This document shows positions 50,532 to 59,819 of a stretch of 64,000 nucleotides of DNA, piece after piece. The stretch comes from Paraflavitalea devenefica (GTDB lineage Bacteria > Bacteroidota > Bacteroidia > Chitinophagales > Chitinophagaceae). The notes below the pieces were generated by a model. The model was not told where the DNA came from. It ran no database searches and saw only the letters and a list, made by a program, of their open reading frames with translations. Both the position numbers and the translations under genes were made by a program. Position 1 is the stretch's first letter, and each line of letters begins with the position of its first letter. The DNA lies in contig NZ_JAARML010000004.1 of NCBI RefSeq assembly GCF_011759375.1, forward strand, positions 744,001-808,000. Reading direction: 5' to 3'.

Positions 50532-53162
50532 ATGAGATACAGTATCCTGCTGTTCCTTTACTGCTGCTATTGCCTGGCTGTCAATGCACAAGAGCCGGAC
50601 AGCACCACCCTGCGCAAAAAACTTTCACCTCTTTTACTATCGCCCAAAGCCAGGGTTGACAACAATACCATCACCACCTGGTGGATTACCGTTACTGATA
50701 TTGAACGTTTTAAATCTTTTGTGGCAGCCAATAAACTACCGGTGGAAGTGATGGGGACCTATGCCCTTACCCGGTTACTGGTTATCAAAACCACCCGTAA
50801 GGTATTGTTAAACAATCTATTGAAAAGCCCCTGGGTAGTATTTGCCGATGCGCCCCGGGTACCCCGGGAAGAACAGGTGATCAGCAGTTTTGACAATACC
50901 GCCAACCAGGTCAATACCGTTCACAGTCTGCTACCTGCCCTGAATGGCAATGGCCTGGTCGTATCTGTAAAGGAAAATAAGCCCGATACGACGGATATTG
51001 ATTTTACGGGCAGGTATCTTCCTACTCCATTGAGTTCGTCCACTGTTACGCAACATGCAGGCATTATGGGCACTATTATCGGAGGAGGTGGTAACAGTGA
51101 TTATACCGGTAAGGGAGCCGCCTGGAGCGTAACGCTCAGCTCTTCGAGTTTTGCTACCCTACTGCCGGATGCCAACAGCGCCTACCAGCAATACAATATT
51201 TCGGTCCAGAACCACTCCTATGGCACCGGTATAGAAAATTATTACGGGGCTGATGCGGCGGCTTATGACGCCAGCAGCATCGCCAACGCCCACCTGCTGC
51301 ATAGTTTTTCCGCCGGTAATTCCGGTAATCAAACCAGCACGCAGGGCCCTTATACCGGCCTTCCCAACTATGCCAATATCACCGGGAGTTTTAAGATGGG
51401 CAAGAACATCACCACCACAGGCGCTATTAACAGCTTGTATCAGCCCGAAGCACTGAGCTCAAGAGGCCCGGCCTATGATGGGCGCATCAAACCCGAACTG
51501 GCAGCTTTTGGGGAAGATGGCAGTTCCGGCGCCGCGGCCATTACTTCGGGTATTGGCCTGTTGGTGCAACAGGCTTATAAGGAGCATACCGGCCAACTGC
51601 CGCCTGCCGCCCTTGTAAAGGCTATCCTCCTGAATACAGCCGATGATGTGGCAGCGCCGGGCATTGATTTCCAAACCGGCTATGGTAGTGTGAATGCCTT
51701 TAAAGCCGTTAGTACGGTACAACAGGGCCTGTATGCTGCCGGCAGTATTGCCCAGGCACAAACACAAACCTCCACCCTCTCCATTCCTGCCGGCATACGG
51801 CAGGTAAAGGTGACGCTTTGCTGGTATGACCCACCAGCCACTCCCAATGCCCTCAAGGCGTTAGTGAATGACCTTGACCTGGAACTTATCAATACCAGTA
51901 CCGGCGAACACTGGCAGCCCTGGGTATTGAGTCATTTTCCGCATGCAGATTCCCTGCAAAAGCTGCCGGTACGCAAAAGGGATAGTCTGAACAACAATGA
52001 GCAGATCACGCTGGACAATCCCTTGCCCGGCACGTACACGATACAGGTAAAGGGCTATGCCATTCCATCCGGCGCCCAGGCTTATTATCTTTCCTGGCGG
52101 CTGGATACTGCCGACCGGTTTCAATGGTATTATCCTGCCAAAGGAGATGATGTGCAGGGTGGCCAGAATAATATCCTCCGCTGGGCTTCTTCTTTTACGG
52201 ATAACAATCCCGGCCATATCGAATATTCCACCGATGATGGCAATCACTGGCAATCCATCACCCATACTGCCAACCTTGCCCAGGGCTTTTATACGTGGCA
52301 GGCGCCTGATACTTTTACCACAGCCCGGCTGCGAATAACAGCCGGCGCTCATTCTTTTCTGTCCGACACTTTTACTGTTTCGGCAAGGCTGGATATGAAT
52401 ACCGGTTTCAACTGTGCCGACTCCTTTTTGCTTACCTGGCATAAACCCGTTGGCATTGATGCCTGTATCGTGTATGTACTGGGTGAAAAATACCTTCAGC
52501 CTTTACTCACTACCGGCGACACCATGCTAGTGCTGAGCAAGGCCACCAATCCCGCTTTACATTATACCGTAGCTCCTGTACTGGCAGACGGTTATACCGG
52601 GATGAAAGCCTTTACTTTCAACTATACCACACAGGGAATAGGTTGCTATGTTAAAAGCTTCCTGGCCGACTTTGTGAATGCTACTACTGCCCGCTTATTG
52701 ATCGAATTAGGAACGCGGTATGCCATACAAAAGATAACGGTTGAAAAACTGGACATTTCCGGTTACAAGGACATACAAACAATAGAGCCGGTTAATGCAC
52801 TGCAATATGTTGTTACAGATAATGCATTGCACCGGGGCGTTAATACGTATCGCCTGAAGATCTACCGCACTGATGGCGTCATTATTTACAGTCAGCCGGA
52901 AACGGTGTATAATTTTAAGGACGCCGGTTATATTGTTTACCCGAATCCTGTCAGTGCAGCAACAACACTTCATATTCTTACAGCAGATCCCGGCAACAGT
53001 ACCATTACCTTCTTTAATGCAGCCGGCCAGCAGGTATTGCACCGCCAGTTGACAGATGTACATGAGCAACTACCGCTGCATGGATTACAAAAAGGCCTGT
53101 ATTTCTATATTATCCGGAAAGCGGGGAATAAGGAGCAAACGGGAAGTGTGTTGATCTATTGA
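50532..53162 (+). CDS. S8 subtilisin-like serine peptidase with T9SS sorting domain
   Basis: 876 residues. Signal ending AVNAQ (about residue 20). The peptidase domain has an Asp in PDTTDIDFTGR (about 155), His in TQHAGIMGTIIGGGG (about 173) and Ser in EDGSSGAAAITSG (about 330), where the usual GTSMAAP is replaced by GSSGAAA. Also NHSYGTGIENYY and SFSAGNSGNQ mark S8 loops. A P-like beta domain follows (about 400-530: LVNDLDLELINTSTGEHWQP), then beta-sandwich modules. The last 80 residues (GYIVYPNPVSAATTL, GLQKGLYFYIIRKAG) are a type A T9SS C-terminal sorting domain, so the protein is secreted or surface-anchored. Confidence 0.93.
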   Translation: MRYSILLFLYCCYCLAVNAQEPDSTTLRKKLSPLLLSPKARVDNNTITTWWITVTDIERFKSFVAANKLPVEVMGTYALTRLLVIKTTRKVLLNNLLKSPWVVFADAPRVPREEQVISSFDNTANQVNTVHSLLPALNGNGLVVSVKENKPDTTDIDFTGRYLPTPLSSSTVTQHAGIMGTIIGGGGNSDYTGKGAAWSVTLSSSSFATLLPDANSAYQQYNISVQNHSYGTGIENYYGADAAAYDASSIANAHLLHSFSAGNSGNQTSTQGPYTGLPNYANITGSFKMGKNITTTGAINSLYQPEALSSRGPAYDGRIKPELAAFGEDGSSGAAAITSGIGLLVQQAYKEHTGQLPPAALVKAILLNTADDVAAPGIDFQTGYGSVNAFKAVSTVQQGLYAAGSIAQAQTQTSTLSIPAGIRQVKVTLCWYDPPATPNALKALVNDLDLELINTSTGEHWQPWVLSHFPHADSLQKLPVRKRDSLNNNEQITLDNPLPGTYTIQVKGYAIPSGAQAYYLSWRLDTADRFQWYYPAKGDDVQGGQNNILRWASSFTDNNPGHIEYSTDDGNHWQSITHTANLAQGFYTWQAPDTFTTARLRITAGAHSFLSDTFTVSARLDMNTGFNCADSFLLTWHKPVGIDACIVYVLGEKYLQPLLTTGDTMLVLSKATNPALHYTVAPVLADGYTGMKAFTFNYTTQGIGCYVKSFLADFVNATTARLLIELGTRYAIQKITVEKLDISGYKDIQTIEPVNALQYVVTDNALHRGVNTYRLKIYRTDGVIIYSQPETVYNFKDAGYIVYPNPVSAATTLHILTADPGNSTITFFNAAGQQVLHRQLTDVHEQLPLHGLQKGLYFYIIRKAGNKEQTGSVLIY

Positions 53163-53169
53163 TTATAGG

Positions 53170-53199
53170 CCGCAGCGTCCCCTCCGGGAGACACTGCGG
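53170..53199. repeat. Imperfect inverted repeat CCGCAG..CTGCGG
   Basis: CCGCAGCGTC and GACACTGCGG pair with one mismatch around CCCTCCGGGA. No T-run follows. REP-like extragenic hairpin just behind the S8 protease gene. Confidence 0.55.
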
Positions 53200-53228
53200 G
53201 GAAAGTAAGTGTGCTTGTGTATTAAAAC

Positions 53229-53252
53229 AAAAACCCCGCTTTCGCAGGGTTT
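53229..53252. terminator. Weak terminator between convergent secreted-protein genes
   Basis: AAACCCCGC and GCAGGGTTT pair with one mismatch around TTTC; T-rich flanks on the minus side and TTTATT on the plus side. Confidence 0.55.
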
Positions 53253-53277
53253 ATTGTTCTTAAACCTTCAAAAAACA

Positions 53278-56200
53278 TTATTCAAAGATGACCTTGTAGG
53301 TGAATGTTTCCCGGCTGCCGAGCGCCGTGATGCGCAGCATGTACACCCCGCTCTTCACAGACGCATCCCGGTGCCAGGTGATTTTCGCCTGCTGCACCTT
53401 TTGTACTACCTGCTCATGCACCACCTGTCCGGTAATGGTGAACAGTGACAGTTTATAGCTATCCTGCTGCTTCGCTGTAAGCGCTATGTTCAATGTACGC
53501 TTAACCGGGTTGGGATACAGCGTAATGGAACTTACCGTGGCGATCTTTACCGGAATGATATTGCTGTAAGTGATCTTATTATCCTTGCTTACCATACGCA
53601 GGCGGTAATTATTGGTACCTGTCACCGGCGCTTCATCGGTAAAGGCATACATACTACGTCCTGACAACTGACGGGAATTGACGGCGCCAATAGCCATGTA
53701 CTGTCCGTTGCCTGCACTGCGCTCAACAATGTATTCTTTGGTATCCATGTCCTGCTGTGCCACCCAATTGAGTTGTACAGCACCATTGATCGCTTTGCCG
53801 GATAGTTTAACCTGTCCCGGCAATATGCCACCACACATCCCTGTTACCTCGAAGTAGGAGATCTTGGTAAGACATCCGCCGTTTACAGACATATGGCATA
53901 CATACATACCAATATCGGAAGGCAACAGGTAAGGTATCCTGTAAGAGGTGGTTGTACTCACCAGGACACTATCTGTTTCACTTGTTTTCTTGTACCAGTT
54001 ATAAGTGGCATTGGCTGTAGAATCCACATGGAGGTTTACATCCTGGTAATAGCAATCTGAGCTGGCATAGATGAGCGTATTGGCCAGCGGCAGGATGTTT
54101 ACGTCGTTCAGGGTAGCGTTGCCACAGGCATCCACCGCACGCAGACGTATCAGTGAATACTGTACGCCATTGGTGATGCTGAATACCGGGCTGGTTTGAC
54201 CGGATGAGATGATACTGGGTGAATCAGGGATACTGCCAATAACTTCATAACTGAAGGGCGAGCATCCGCCTGTAACCACCGCACCCACACTGAAGTTGTT
54301 GTTATCACACTGGTAAGCGGCCGATTGCTGCAGGCCCGGGAAAGCATAGGGCGCCACAACGACGGTATCATATATTTTGCCGGTACAGCTCGGTACGCTG
54401 TACTGCACAATGTAGGTAGAAGGTTCAAGGTCTACAAACTTGTAGGTAGAACCCACATTGGAGGTAAAGTTGATGGTAACCGTATTGCCGTTCTTCCTGA
54501 TGATCACCGGGGTCACTACGCCCATGTTGGAACTAACATCAATATCAATATCGGTGGCGCCGTTTTCCCATACACCGGAAGGGCATTTCGATTTTACAAA
54601 TTTCGTTTTGTTGATGATGCTCGGGCTGGGTGTTACCAGTGCAGTATCCCGCACGTTACAGTTGTCTATACCTATAACGGTATACTGCTGTCCGCCGGTC
54701 AGTGGCTGCAGGGCATTGACCATAATGGGGCTGGTTGCCGATGTAACCGAGGTCACCAATACGCCTACCGGGTTCAGTACTTCAATGCGGTAAGGCGCAT
54801 TGCCGGTGTTAAAGGTCACCTTCACATCGGTGGTGCCAAAGGTGCAGGACTCCTTCGCTGTTACAGCAATATCAATAGGTACAGGCGCCGCATTGATACG
54901 GCGGGTAATGACAGTATCATAGCAGGGATCTTTCACCTTCACATCATACCAGCCGTACAGCAGGTTATTGAAGGTACCGTTGCTGCTGCCGGTAGCTACG
55001 AAGTTGCCCAAGGTATCATAGATGTTGTACTGAGGGTTCTGCAGGTTGTTTTGCCCGTTCACCTTAGCGGTAAAGGTAGAGCAGGCCTTGTTGCTGATCG
55101 CCACACTGCCTATCGAAGGCACGTTCCGCTTTGCATCAAAACATCTTTCCATCAGGGTATCGTAACAGGGAGGCCGCACCCTGATACAATGATAACCATA
55201 CGGCACGTTGTTGAACGTACCATTGGTATTACTGTCTATCGCTACATTAGCGGCGTTGTACAATACATATTTAGCATTGGCAATATTGGAACCTGATATC
55301 TTGGCGACAACGGTAGAACAACCTTTGTTGCTGATATTCACGGAGGAAGAAAGCGAAGGTTTGGACCTTAACACTTCAAAGCACCTTTTGAACACCGTAT
55401 CGTAACAGCTCGCACTGTTGGTCACCCGGATACAGTAACTGCCATAAGGCAGGTTGGGAAATATCCCATCAGGGGTACAGGTGATCAGTACATCATTCAC
55501 ATCGTATAAACAATAGGTCGGATTATTCAGGTTTTGCTGCCCTGTTATTGAGGCTGTGAACGTACTACAGCTTTTATTAATATCCACAGTAGTTCCCAGG
55601 CCCGGCACCAGTTTTTGGATGTTAAAGCACCGCACGATGGTGGTATCATAGCAATCATCATTCTCAATGCGGATGCAATAAGGTGTATTATATAGCAGGT
55701 TGTCAAAGCTGCCGGTAGTATTACAACCAATGAGCACATTGCTGCCGTTGTACAGACAGAACTGCGGATTGGTAAGATTCGTTTGCCCGCTTATGCTGGC
55801 TGTAAAACTGTTACACCCAATGCCGGAAGGGTTGATATTGGCATCTACCGAAGGCAGCGGGGTATTGACTGTAAAGCATTTGGTAATGGTGGTATCATAA
55901 CAGCCATCTTTTACTTTGATGCAATAGTAGCCATACTTAATGTTATTGAACACGCCATCGGTGCTGGTACCGATGAGGGTATTGCTGCCATTATACAGTT
56001 CATATACAGGATTGGTCAGGTTGGTTTGCCCGGTAATGGAAGCTGTAAAAGTGGAACAGGCTTTATTGCTGATGCTTACTGTATTGCTGATAGCCGGTTT
56101 AGGCTGGCTGGCCGAGAAACAACGTGTAATGGTTGTATCATAACAGTTATCTTTTACGCGTATGCAATAGCCACCATACGCCAGGTTGGTGAAAGAGCCG

Positions 56201-57177
56201 GTGTTATTGGTGGCAATGACAATATTGTTGTTGAGCAGTTCGTAGGTTGGATTGGTGAGGTTGCCTTGCCCGGAAACCGTTGCAGTGAACGTATTACAGG
56301 TAAAATCGGAAGTAGTGACATTGGCATTGACCGTAGGACGGTTGGGATCAACCCAGGTGCTAACCTGCATGGTGCCGCAAGGGTCTTTCACCACTAATTT
56401 TACAAAGCGTTTGGTGCCGATGTAAAAACGGAAAGGGCTGGTGGAAGACCATACCGTATCGCCTGCACTTCTAACCACGCCATATTGAAAGCCGGGAAAA
56501 CTACTGGTATTGCCCTTGCTGTCTTTGATCTTGATGGTTACCTGGGCACTGTCGCAACCTATTTTGGCAACGGTGACCCCATCTATCCACCACTGGTAAT
56601 TGAGGATGGTGATGCGCCTGGTTTGCTGTCCGCCGCAGGAGTCTTTCAACTGGATGGCATACTCACCAGCCACCAGGTTGGTAAAATAGCCGGTAGCATT
56701 GGTAGTACCTACCCCGGAAGGAGAAGGTGCTACGATGGAATAAACAAAGGGAGATCTTCCGCCCAACTGGTTTGATACCGTAACCGTTCCATCAGTGCCA
56801 TTCATACAGGTTACGTCGGTCTTGGTAAGTACAAAGCGGGGCTCGGCATAAGAGCCGGGAACAATTACATCGTATTTATCGGTAACACAACCCGTATTGA
56901 TGTCTTTTACACTGACTACATAGGAGCCGGCAGCAAGGCCGGTGATGTTGGTGGAAGAAGTGTAAGCAGTAGTAATGGGCCCCGTGACTTTAATATTGTA
57001 GCTACCTGAGCCACCGGTAATATTCACTTTGATACCTCCCGTGGCCATACATCGCGATTCTTTGGTAGTAACCGTGAAGTTAAGCGTGGTACAGTCCTGG
57101 GCCAACCCTATCAGGGGGTGCAGGTAAAGCAGGGACAGGATAAACCCTGCGCGCGTCAGTTTCATCAGGCTCTTCAT
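53278..57177 (-). CDS. Large repeat protein, T9SS-secreted (SprB-like repeats)
   Basis: 1299 residues from the MKSLMKLTRAG start; the signal ends GLAQ. An N-terminal SprB-type repeat (GSYVVSVKDINTGCVTDKY) is followed by related modules. Residues about 285-765 hold six tandem modules of roughly 80 residues, each with a NKxCSTFTA-like start, a GQxNLxNPxY core and a YGxYCIRVKDxCYDTTI.RCF end; four cysteines per module probably form disulphides. Further beta modules follow, and the last 85 residues (ITLYPNPVKRTLNIALTAKQ, SGVYMLRIT) are a type A T9SS sorting domain. Likely a surface adhesin or fibre; SprB itself is a gliding adhesin. Placed between fusA and rpsG. Confidence 0.9.
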   Translation of the reverse strand: MKSLMKLTRAGFILSLLYLHPLIGLAQDCTTLNFTVTTKESRCMATGGIKVNITGGSGSYNIKVTGPITTAYTSSTNITGLAAGSYVVSVKDINTGCVTDKYDVIVPGSYAEPRFVLTKTDVTCMNGTDGTVTVSNQLGGRSPFVYSIVAPSPSGVGTTNATGYFTNLVAGEYAIQLKDSCGGQQTRRITILNYQWWIDGVTVAKIGCDSAQVTIKIKDSKGNTSSFPGFQYGVVRSAGDTVWSSTSPFRFYIGTKRFVKLVVKDPCGTMQVSTWVDPNRPTVNANVTTSDFTCNTFTATVSGQGNLTNPTYELLNNNIVIATNNTGSFTNLAYGGYCIRVKDNCYDTTITRCFSASQPKPAISNTVSISNKACSTFTASITGQTNLTNPVYELYNGSNTLIGTSTDGVFNNIKYGYYCIKVKDGCYDTTITKCFTVNTPLPSVDANINPSGIGCNSFTASISGQTNLTNPQFCLYNGSNVLIGCNTTGSFDNLLYNTPYCIRIENDDCYDTTIVRCFNIQKLVPGLGTTVDINKSCSTFTASITGQQNLNNPTYCLYDVNDVLITCTPDGIFPNLPYGSYCIRVTNSASCYDTVFKRCFEVLRSKPSLSSSVNISNKGCSTVVAKISGSNIANAKYVLYNAANVAIDSNTNGTFNNVPYGYHCIRVRPPCYDTLMERCFDAKRNVPSIGSVAISNKACSTFTAKVNGQNNLQNPQYNIYDTLGNFVATGSSNGTFNNLLYGWYDVKVKDPCYDTVITRRINAAPVPIDIAVTAKESCTFGTTDVKVTFNTGNAPYRIEVLNPVGVLVTSVTSATSPIMVNALQPLTGGQQYTVIGIDNCNVRDTALVTPSPSIINKTKFVKSKCPSGVWENGATDIDIDVSSNMGVVTPVIIRKNGNTVTINFTSNVGSTYKFVDLEPSTYIVQYSVPSCTGKIYDTVVVAPYAFPGLQQSAAYQCDNNNFSVGAVVTGGCSPFSYEVIGSIPDSPSIISSGQTSPVFSITNGVQYSLIRLRAVDACGNATLNDVNILPLANTLIYASSDCYYQDVNLHVDSTANATYNWYKKTSETDSVLVSTTTSYRIPYLLPSDIGMYVCHMSVNGGCLTKISYFEVTGMCGGILPGQVKLSGKAINGAVQLNWVAQQDMDTKEYIVERSAGNGQYMAIGAVNSRQLSGRSMYAFTDEAPVTGTNNYRLRMVSKDNKITYSNIIPVKIATVSSITLYPNPVKRTLNIALTAKQQDSYKLSLFTITGQVVHEQVVQKVQQAKITWHRDASVKSGVYMLRITALGSRETFTYKVIFE

Positions 57178-57228
57178 TAGGGTACGATTTCGGATTTCGG
57201 ATTTTTCCTCTACAGGATATTGGACCAA

Positions 57229-57477
57229 TGAATACGAGAATAAAGTAAGCAGGTTTTAATCATTAATGCAAGCCTGTCTGGATAACTTATCACAAAAACC
57301 TATATCCATTTGAGTTATCGCAAACACATGCTTATTTTTAAGATGTTCAATATGTCTGATTTACACGATGTTTAACCTGTTGAGGTGGTCAAAAAAGCCT
57401 CACATTAAAATTTTGATAACCAGCCGGATAAATCTGGATAAATTGATGCAAGCGTATCGTGTGGGCACTGTAGTAAA
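57229..57477. other. Intergenic region before the large repeat-protein gene
   Basis: About 250 AT-rich bases, presumably carrying the promoter and leader of the repeat protein. No exact TAnnTTTG on the minus strand and no open frame. CCGGATAAATCTGGATAAAT (57424-57443) is a weak direct repeat of GGATAAAT. Confidence 0.4.
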
Positions 57478-57510
57478 TAAAAAAGACCGTTCACGTATAT
57501 GTGAACGGTC
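57478..57510 (-). terminator. rpsL-rpsG terminator
   Basis: GACCGTTCAC and GTGAACGGTC pair perfectly (57485-57494, 57501-57510); on the minus strand TCTTTTTTATTT follows. It ends the transcript behind rpsG, cutting it off from fusA. Confidence 0.92.
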
Positions 57511-57542
57511 CCGAATATGATGCCTTTACAGGTAGCTGTAGA

Positions 57543-58010
57543 TTATACTTTGAAGTGAGCGAAAGCCTTGTTGGCTTCAGCCATACGGTGTGTATCTTCT
57601 TTCTTTTTGAAAGCACCACCTTCACCTTTGGCAGCGGCTACTACTTCGTTGGCCAGTTTCTCTGCCATGCTACGGCCATTTCTTTCGCGGCTGTAGCGGA
57701 TGAGCCATTTAATGCTCAGTGATATCTTCCTGTCTGCACGTACTTCAGCAGGAATCTGGAAAGTAGCACCACCGATACGACGGCTGCGTACTTCAACGGC
57801 CGGAGTAACGTTGGATAAAGCTTTTTTCCATATTTCATAGCCATTTTCACCAGTTACTTTGGATACACGATCCATTGCATCATAGAAAATAGTGAATGCC
57901 GTATTCTTTTTACCCTGCCACATCAGGTTATTCACAAAACGTGTTACCAGCGCATCACTGTATTTTGCATCTGGCGCCGGGGCAATTTTTTTGGCTTTAG
58001 TCTTCCTCAT
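57543..58010 (-). CDS. rpsG: 30S ribosomal protein S7
   Basis: 155 residues. The signature is DALVTRFVNNLMWQGKKNTA plus the IGGATFQIPAEVRADRKISL loop; basic arm at the start (RKTKAKKIAPAPDAK). S7 nucleates assembly of the 30S head. Normal length. Its own terminator follows, and a 1299-aa secreted-protein gene lies where fusA is expected. Confidence 0.98.
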   Translation of the reverse strand: MRKTKAKKIAPAPDAKYSDALVTRFVNNLMWQGKKNTAFTIFYDAMDRVSKVTGENGYEIWKKALSNVTPAVEVRSRRIGGATFQIPAEVRADRKISLSIKWLIRYSRERNGRSMAEKLANEVVAAAKGEGGAFKKKEDTHRMAEANKAFAHFKV

Positions 58011-58113
58011 TGTTATCGCTTGTTATTAAGTTAGACCGATCCTGCCGGTCCAGTTTTATCTTACTTTAGTTGTTATCCACGGAATGCGGTGAGTTACGTA
58101 AACCGTGACGGCT

Positions 58114-58494
58114 TTATTTCTTAGCCTTTTCACGTTTAGTACCGTATTTGGAACGGCTCTTCTTACGATCCTTCACACCGGCAGTATCCAGGCTACCGCG
58201 TACGATATGGTAACGTACACCTGGTAAGTCCTTCACACGACCGCCACGAACCAACACAATGGAGTGCTCCTGCAGGTTATGACCTTCACCGGGTATATAG
58301 GCAATCACCTCTACTTTATTCGTTAAACGTACCTTGGCTACTTTACGCAAAGCCGAGTTAGGCTTTTTGGGAGTAGTTGTATATACACGGGTGCATACAC
58401 CGCGACGGAACGGACAGCTATCCAAAGCCCTTGATTTGCTCTTGGCCTTGATGATCTCTCTTCCTTTTCTAACCAATTGTTGAATTGTAGGCAT
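58114..58494 (-). CDS. rpsL: 30S ribosomal protein S12
   Basis: 126 residues. TTPKKPNSALRKVAKVRLTN is the decoding-site loop with the Lys linked to streptomycin sensitivity, so a wild-type, non-resistant sequence is inferred. GEGHNLQEHSIVLVRGGRVK and KDLPGVRYHIVRGSLDTAGV are signatures. Located at the decoding centre. TACCTTTG promoter 25 bases upstream. Cotranscribed with rpsG after 103 bases. Confidence 0.98.
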   Translation of the reverse strand: MPTIQQLVRKGREIIKAKSKSRALDSCPFRRGVCTRVYTTTPKKPNSALRKVAKVRLTNKVEVIAYIPGEGHNLQEHSIVLVRGGRVKDLPGVRYHIVRGSLDTAGVKDRKKSRSKYGTKREKAKK

Positions 58495-58519
58495 TCTGAA
58501 CCTTTTATTTTTGGGACGG

Positions 58520-58527
58520 CAAAGGTA
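58520..58527 (-). promoter_or_regulatory. rpsL -7 promoter element TACCTTTG
   Basis: Exact TAnnTTTG 25 bases before rpsL on the minus strand; the same octamer precedes rpsJ and fusA. Confidence 0.7.
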
Positions 58528-58601
58528 AACCTCAGCCGGTTAAATACCAAATCTTAATCAGGGATTTTGAGGATTTCTCCCATTTCCTGTGGATAAGTCC
58601 T

Positions 58602-59666
58602 TTATATCTTAAACATCCAGCCATGCGTATCGGCCGTTTTGCCCTCCCGGATATCGTCCAGGCGGCGTTTCATTTCAGGGGCTGCTTTCCACTCATCGAC
58701 ATTAAAAGTCATCACAAAGTCTTTGTATTTCAGCTCCTTAATGGGAGAAATGGTGGCGGCTGTACCGGTGCCGAATACTTCCTGCAACTGGCCGGCCTTA
58801 TAAGCCTCGATCATTTCTTCAATGTTAACAGGCCGTTCTTCCACCGTCAGTCCCATTTCCCGTAAAATGGTGATGGCGCTGTCGCGGGTAATACCGGCCA
58901 GGATGGTACCGGCGCTGAGGTCGGGGGTAACCGCCTTATTGCCCAGGATGAAGAATACGTTCATGGTGCCTATCTCCTGCACATATTTGTGCTCGGCTGC
59001 GTCTGTCCACAACACCTGGTCATACCCTTTGCTTTTAGCTTCGGCAGTCACCATCATGCTGGCGCCATAGTTACCGGCTACCTTGGCAAAGCCTACGCCA
59101 CCGGGAGCGGCACGGGTATATTTTTCTTCCACATAGATCCGCGCAGGAGCCGCATAATAGGGGCCTGTGGGACTGAGGATGATCATAAACTTATAGCTGT
59201 CAGACGCTTTTACACCAATCACCTCATCCGAAGAAAACATAAAAGGACGGATGTAGAGGGAGTGGTTTTCTTTGGCCGGGATCCAGTTCTTATCCACAGC
59301 GATCAACTGGCGCATGCCTTCGATGAACAGTTCTTCCGGCACTTCGGGCATTTGCATGCGGGTGGCTGATATGTTAAAACGCTTGTAATTGTCGTAAGGA
59401 CGGAAGATAAAAGCCTCTCCATCTTTATTACGATAAGCCTTAATACCTTCAAAAATAGCCTGTCCGTAGTGCAGGGAGGCCAGGGCCGGGCTTAATACCA
59501 GGGGTTGGTAGGGCTTGATCTCCACGTTCTTCCATTCGCCGTTCTCATAGTCGGCTTCCAGCATGTGGTCGGTAAAATACTTACCAAAAGGAATGTTTTC
59601 CAATGGAATATCATTCAATTTGCTCCGCTCAATTTTTGTCACAGGTATGCTATATGCATCGATCAT
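58602..59666 (-). CDS. ilvE: Branched-chain amino acid aminotransferase
   Basis: 354 residues from the inner Met (MIDAYSIPVTKIERSKLND); the 21 upstream codons have no coding character. Fold type IV PLP enzyme: LHYGQAIFEGIKAYRNKDG, the PLP lysine in GFAKVAGNYGASM, and the C-terminal VFGTGTAATISPIKELKYKD loop that holds the phosphate. It interconverts leucine, isoleucine and valine with their 2-oxoacids, using 2-oxoglutarate. The length and motifs match the BCAT-II group. Divergent from the gene pair at 59.8-61.1 kb; no TAnnTTTG is visible upstream. Confidence 0.97.
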   Translation of the reverse strand: MIDAYSIPVTKIERSKLNDIPLENIPFGKYFTDHMLEADYENGEWKNVEIKPYQPLVLSPALASLHYGQAIFEGIKAYRNKDGEAFIFRPYDNYKRFNISATRMQMPEVPEELFIEGMRQLIAVDKNWIPAKENHSLYIRPFMFSSDEVIGVKASDSYKFMIILSPTGPYYAAPARIYVEEKYTRAAPGGVGFAKVAGNYGASMMVTAEAKSKGYDQVLWTDAAEHKYVQEIGTMNVFFILGNKAVTPDLSAGTILAGITRDSAITILREMGLTVEERPVNIEEMIEAYKAGQLQEVFGTGTAATISPIKELKYKDFVMTFNVDEWKAAPEMKRRLDDIREGKTADTHGWMFKI

Positions 59667-59735
59667 AATCCAGTATTTTTGGACCACAAAGAAACAATTA
59701 AACTTTTTGCCTGCAAAAAATCCAGGCATCTTTTA

Positions 59736-59749
59736 CTAACAAATGTTAG
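59736..59749. repeat. Small inverted repeat CTAAC-AAAT-GTTAG
   Basis: Perfect five-base arms in the short divergent promoter region between ilvE and the next gene; possible operator. Confidence 0.3.
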
Positions 59750-59757
59750 CGTAAAGA

Positions 59758-59789
59758 AGAAGTCTGAGGTCGGAAGTCTGAAGTCAGCG
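59758..59789. repeat. Word-repeat tract (GAAGTCN)
   Basis: GAAGTCTGAGGTCGGAAGTC plus a further GAAGTCAG copy, 31 bases before a start codon. Same vocabulary as at 26838 and 33026. Confidence 0.75.
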
Positions 59790-59819
59790 CTTCAGCGGCG
59801 AAAAGAAATAAATAACTCT

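Noticed and set aside
54325..55296. 323-codon plus-strand frame opposite the large repeat gene
   Set aside because: Its periodicity mirrors the 80-residue modules read on the minus strand, where signal and sorting domain are clear.
53278..57177. CRISPR-like regular repeats
   Set aside because: The spacing of about 240 bp is coding tandem modules with diverged sequence, not short identical repeats with unique spacers.
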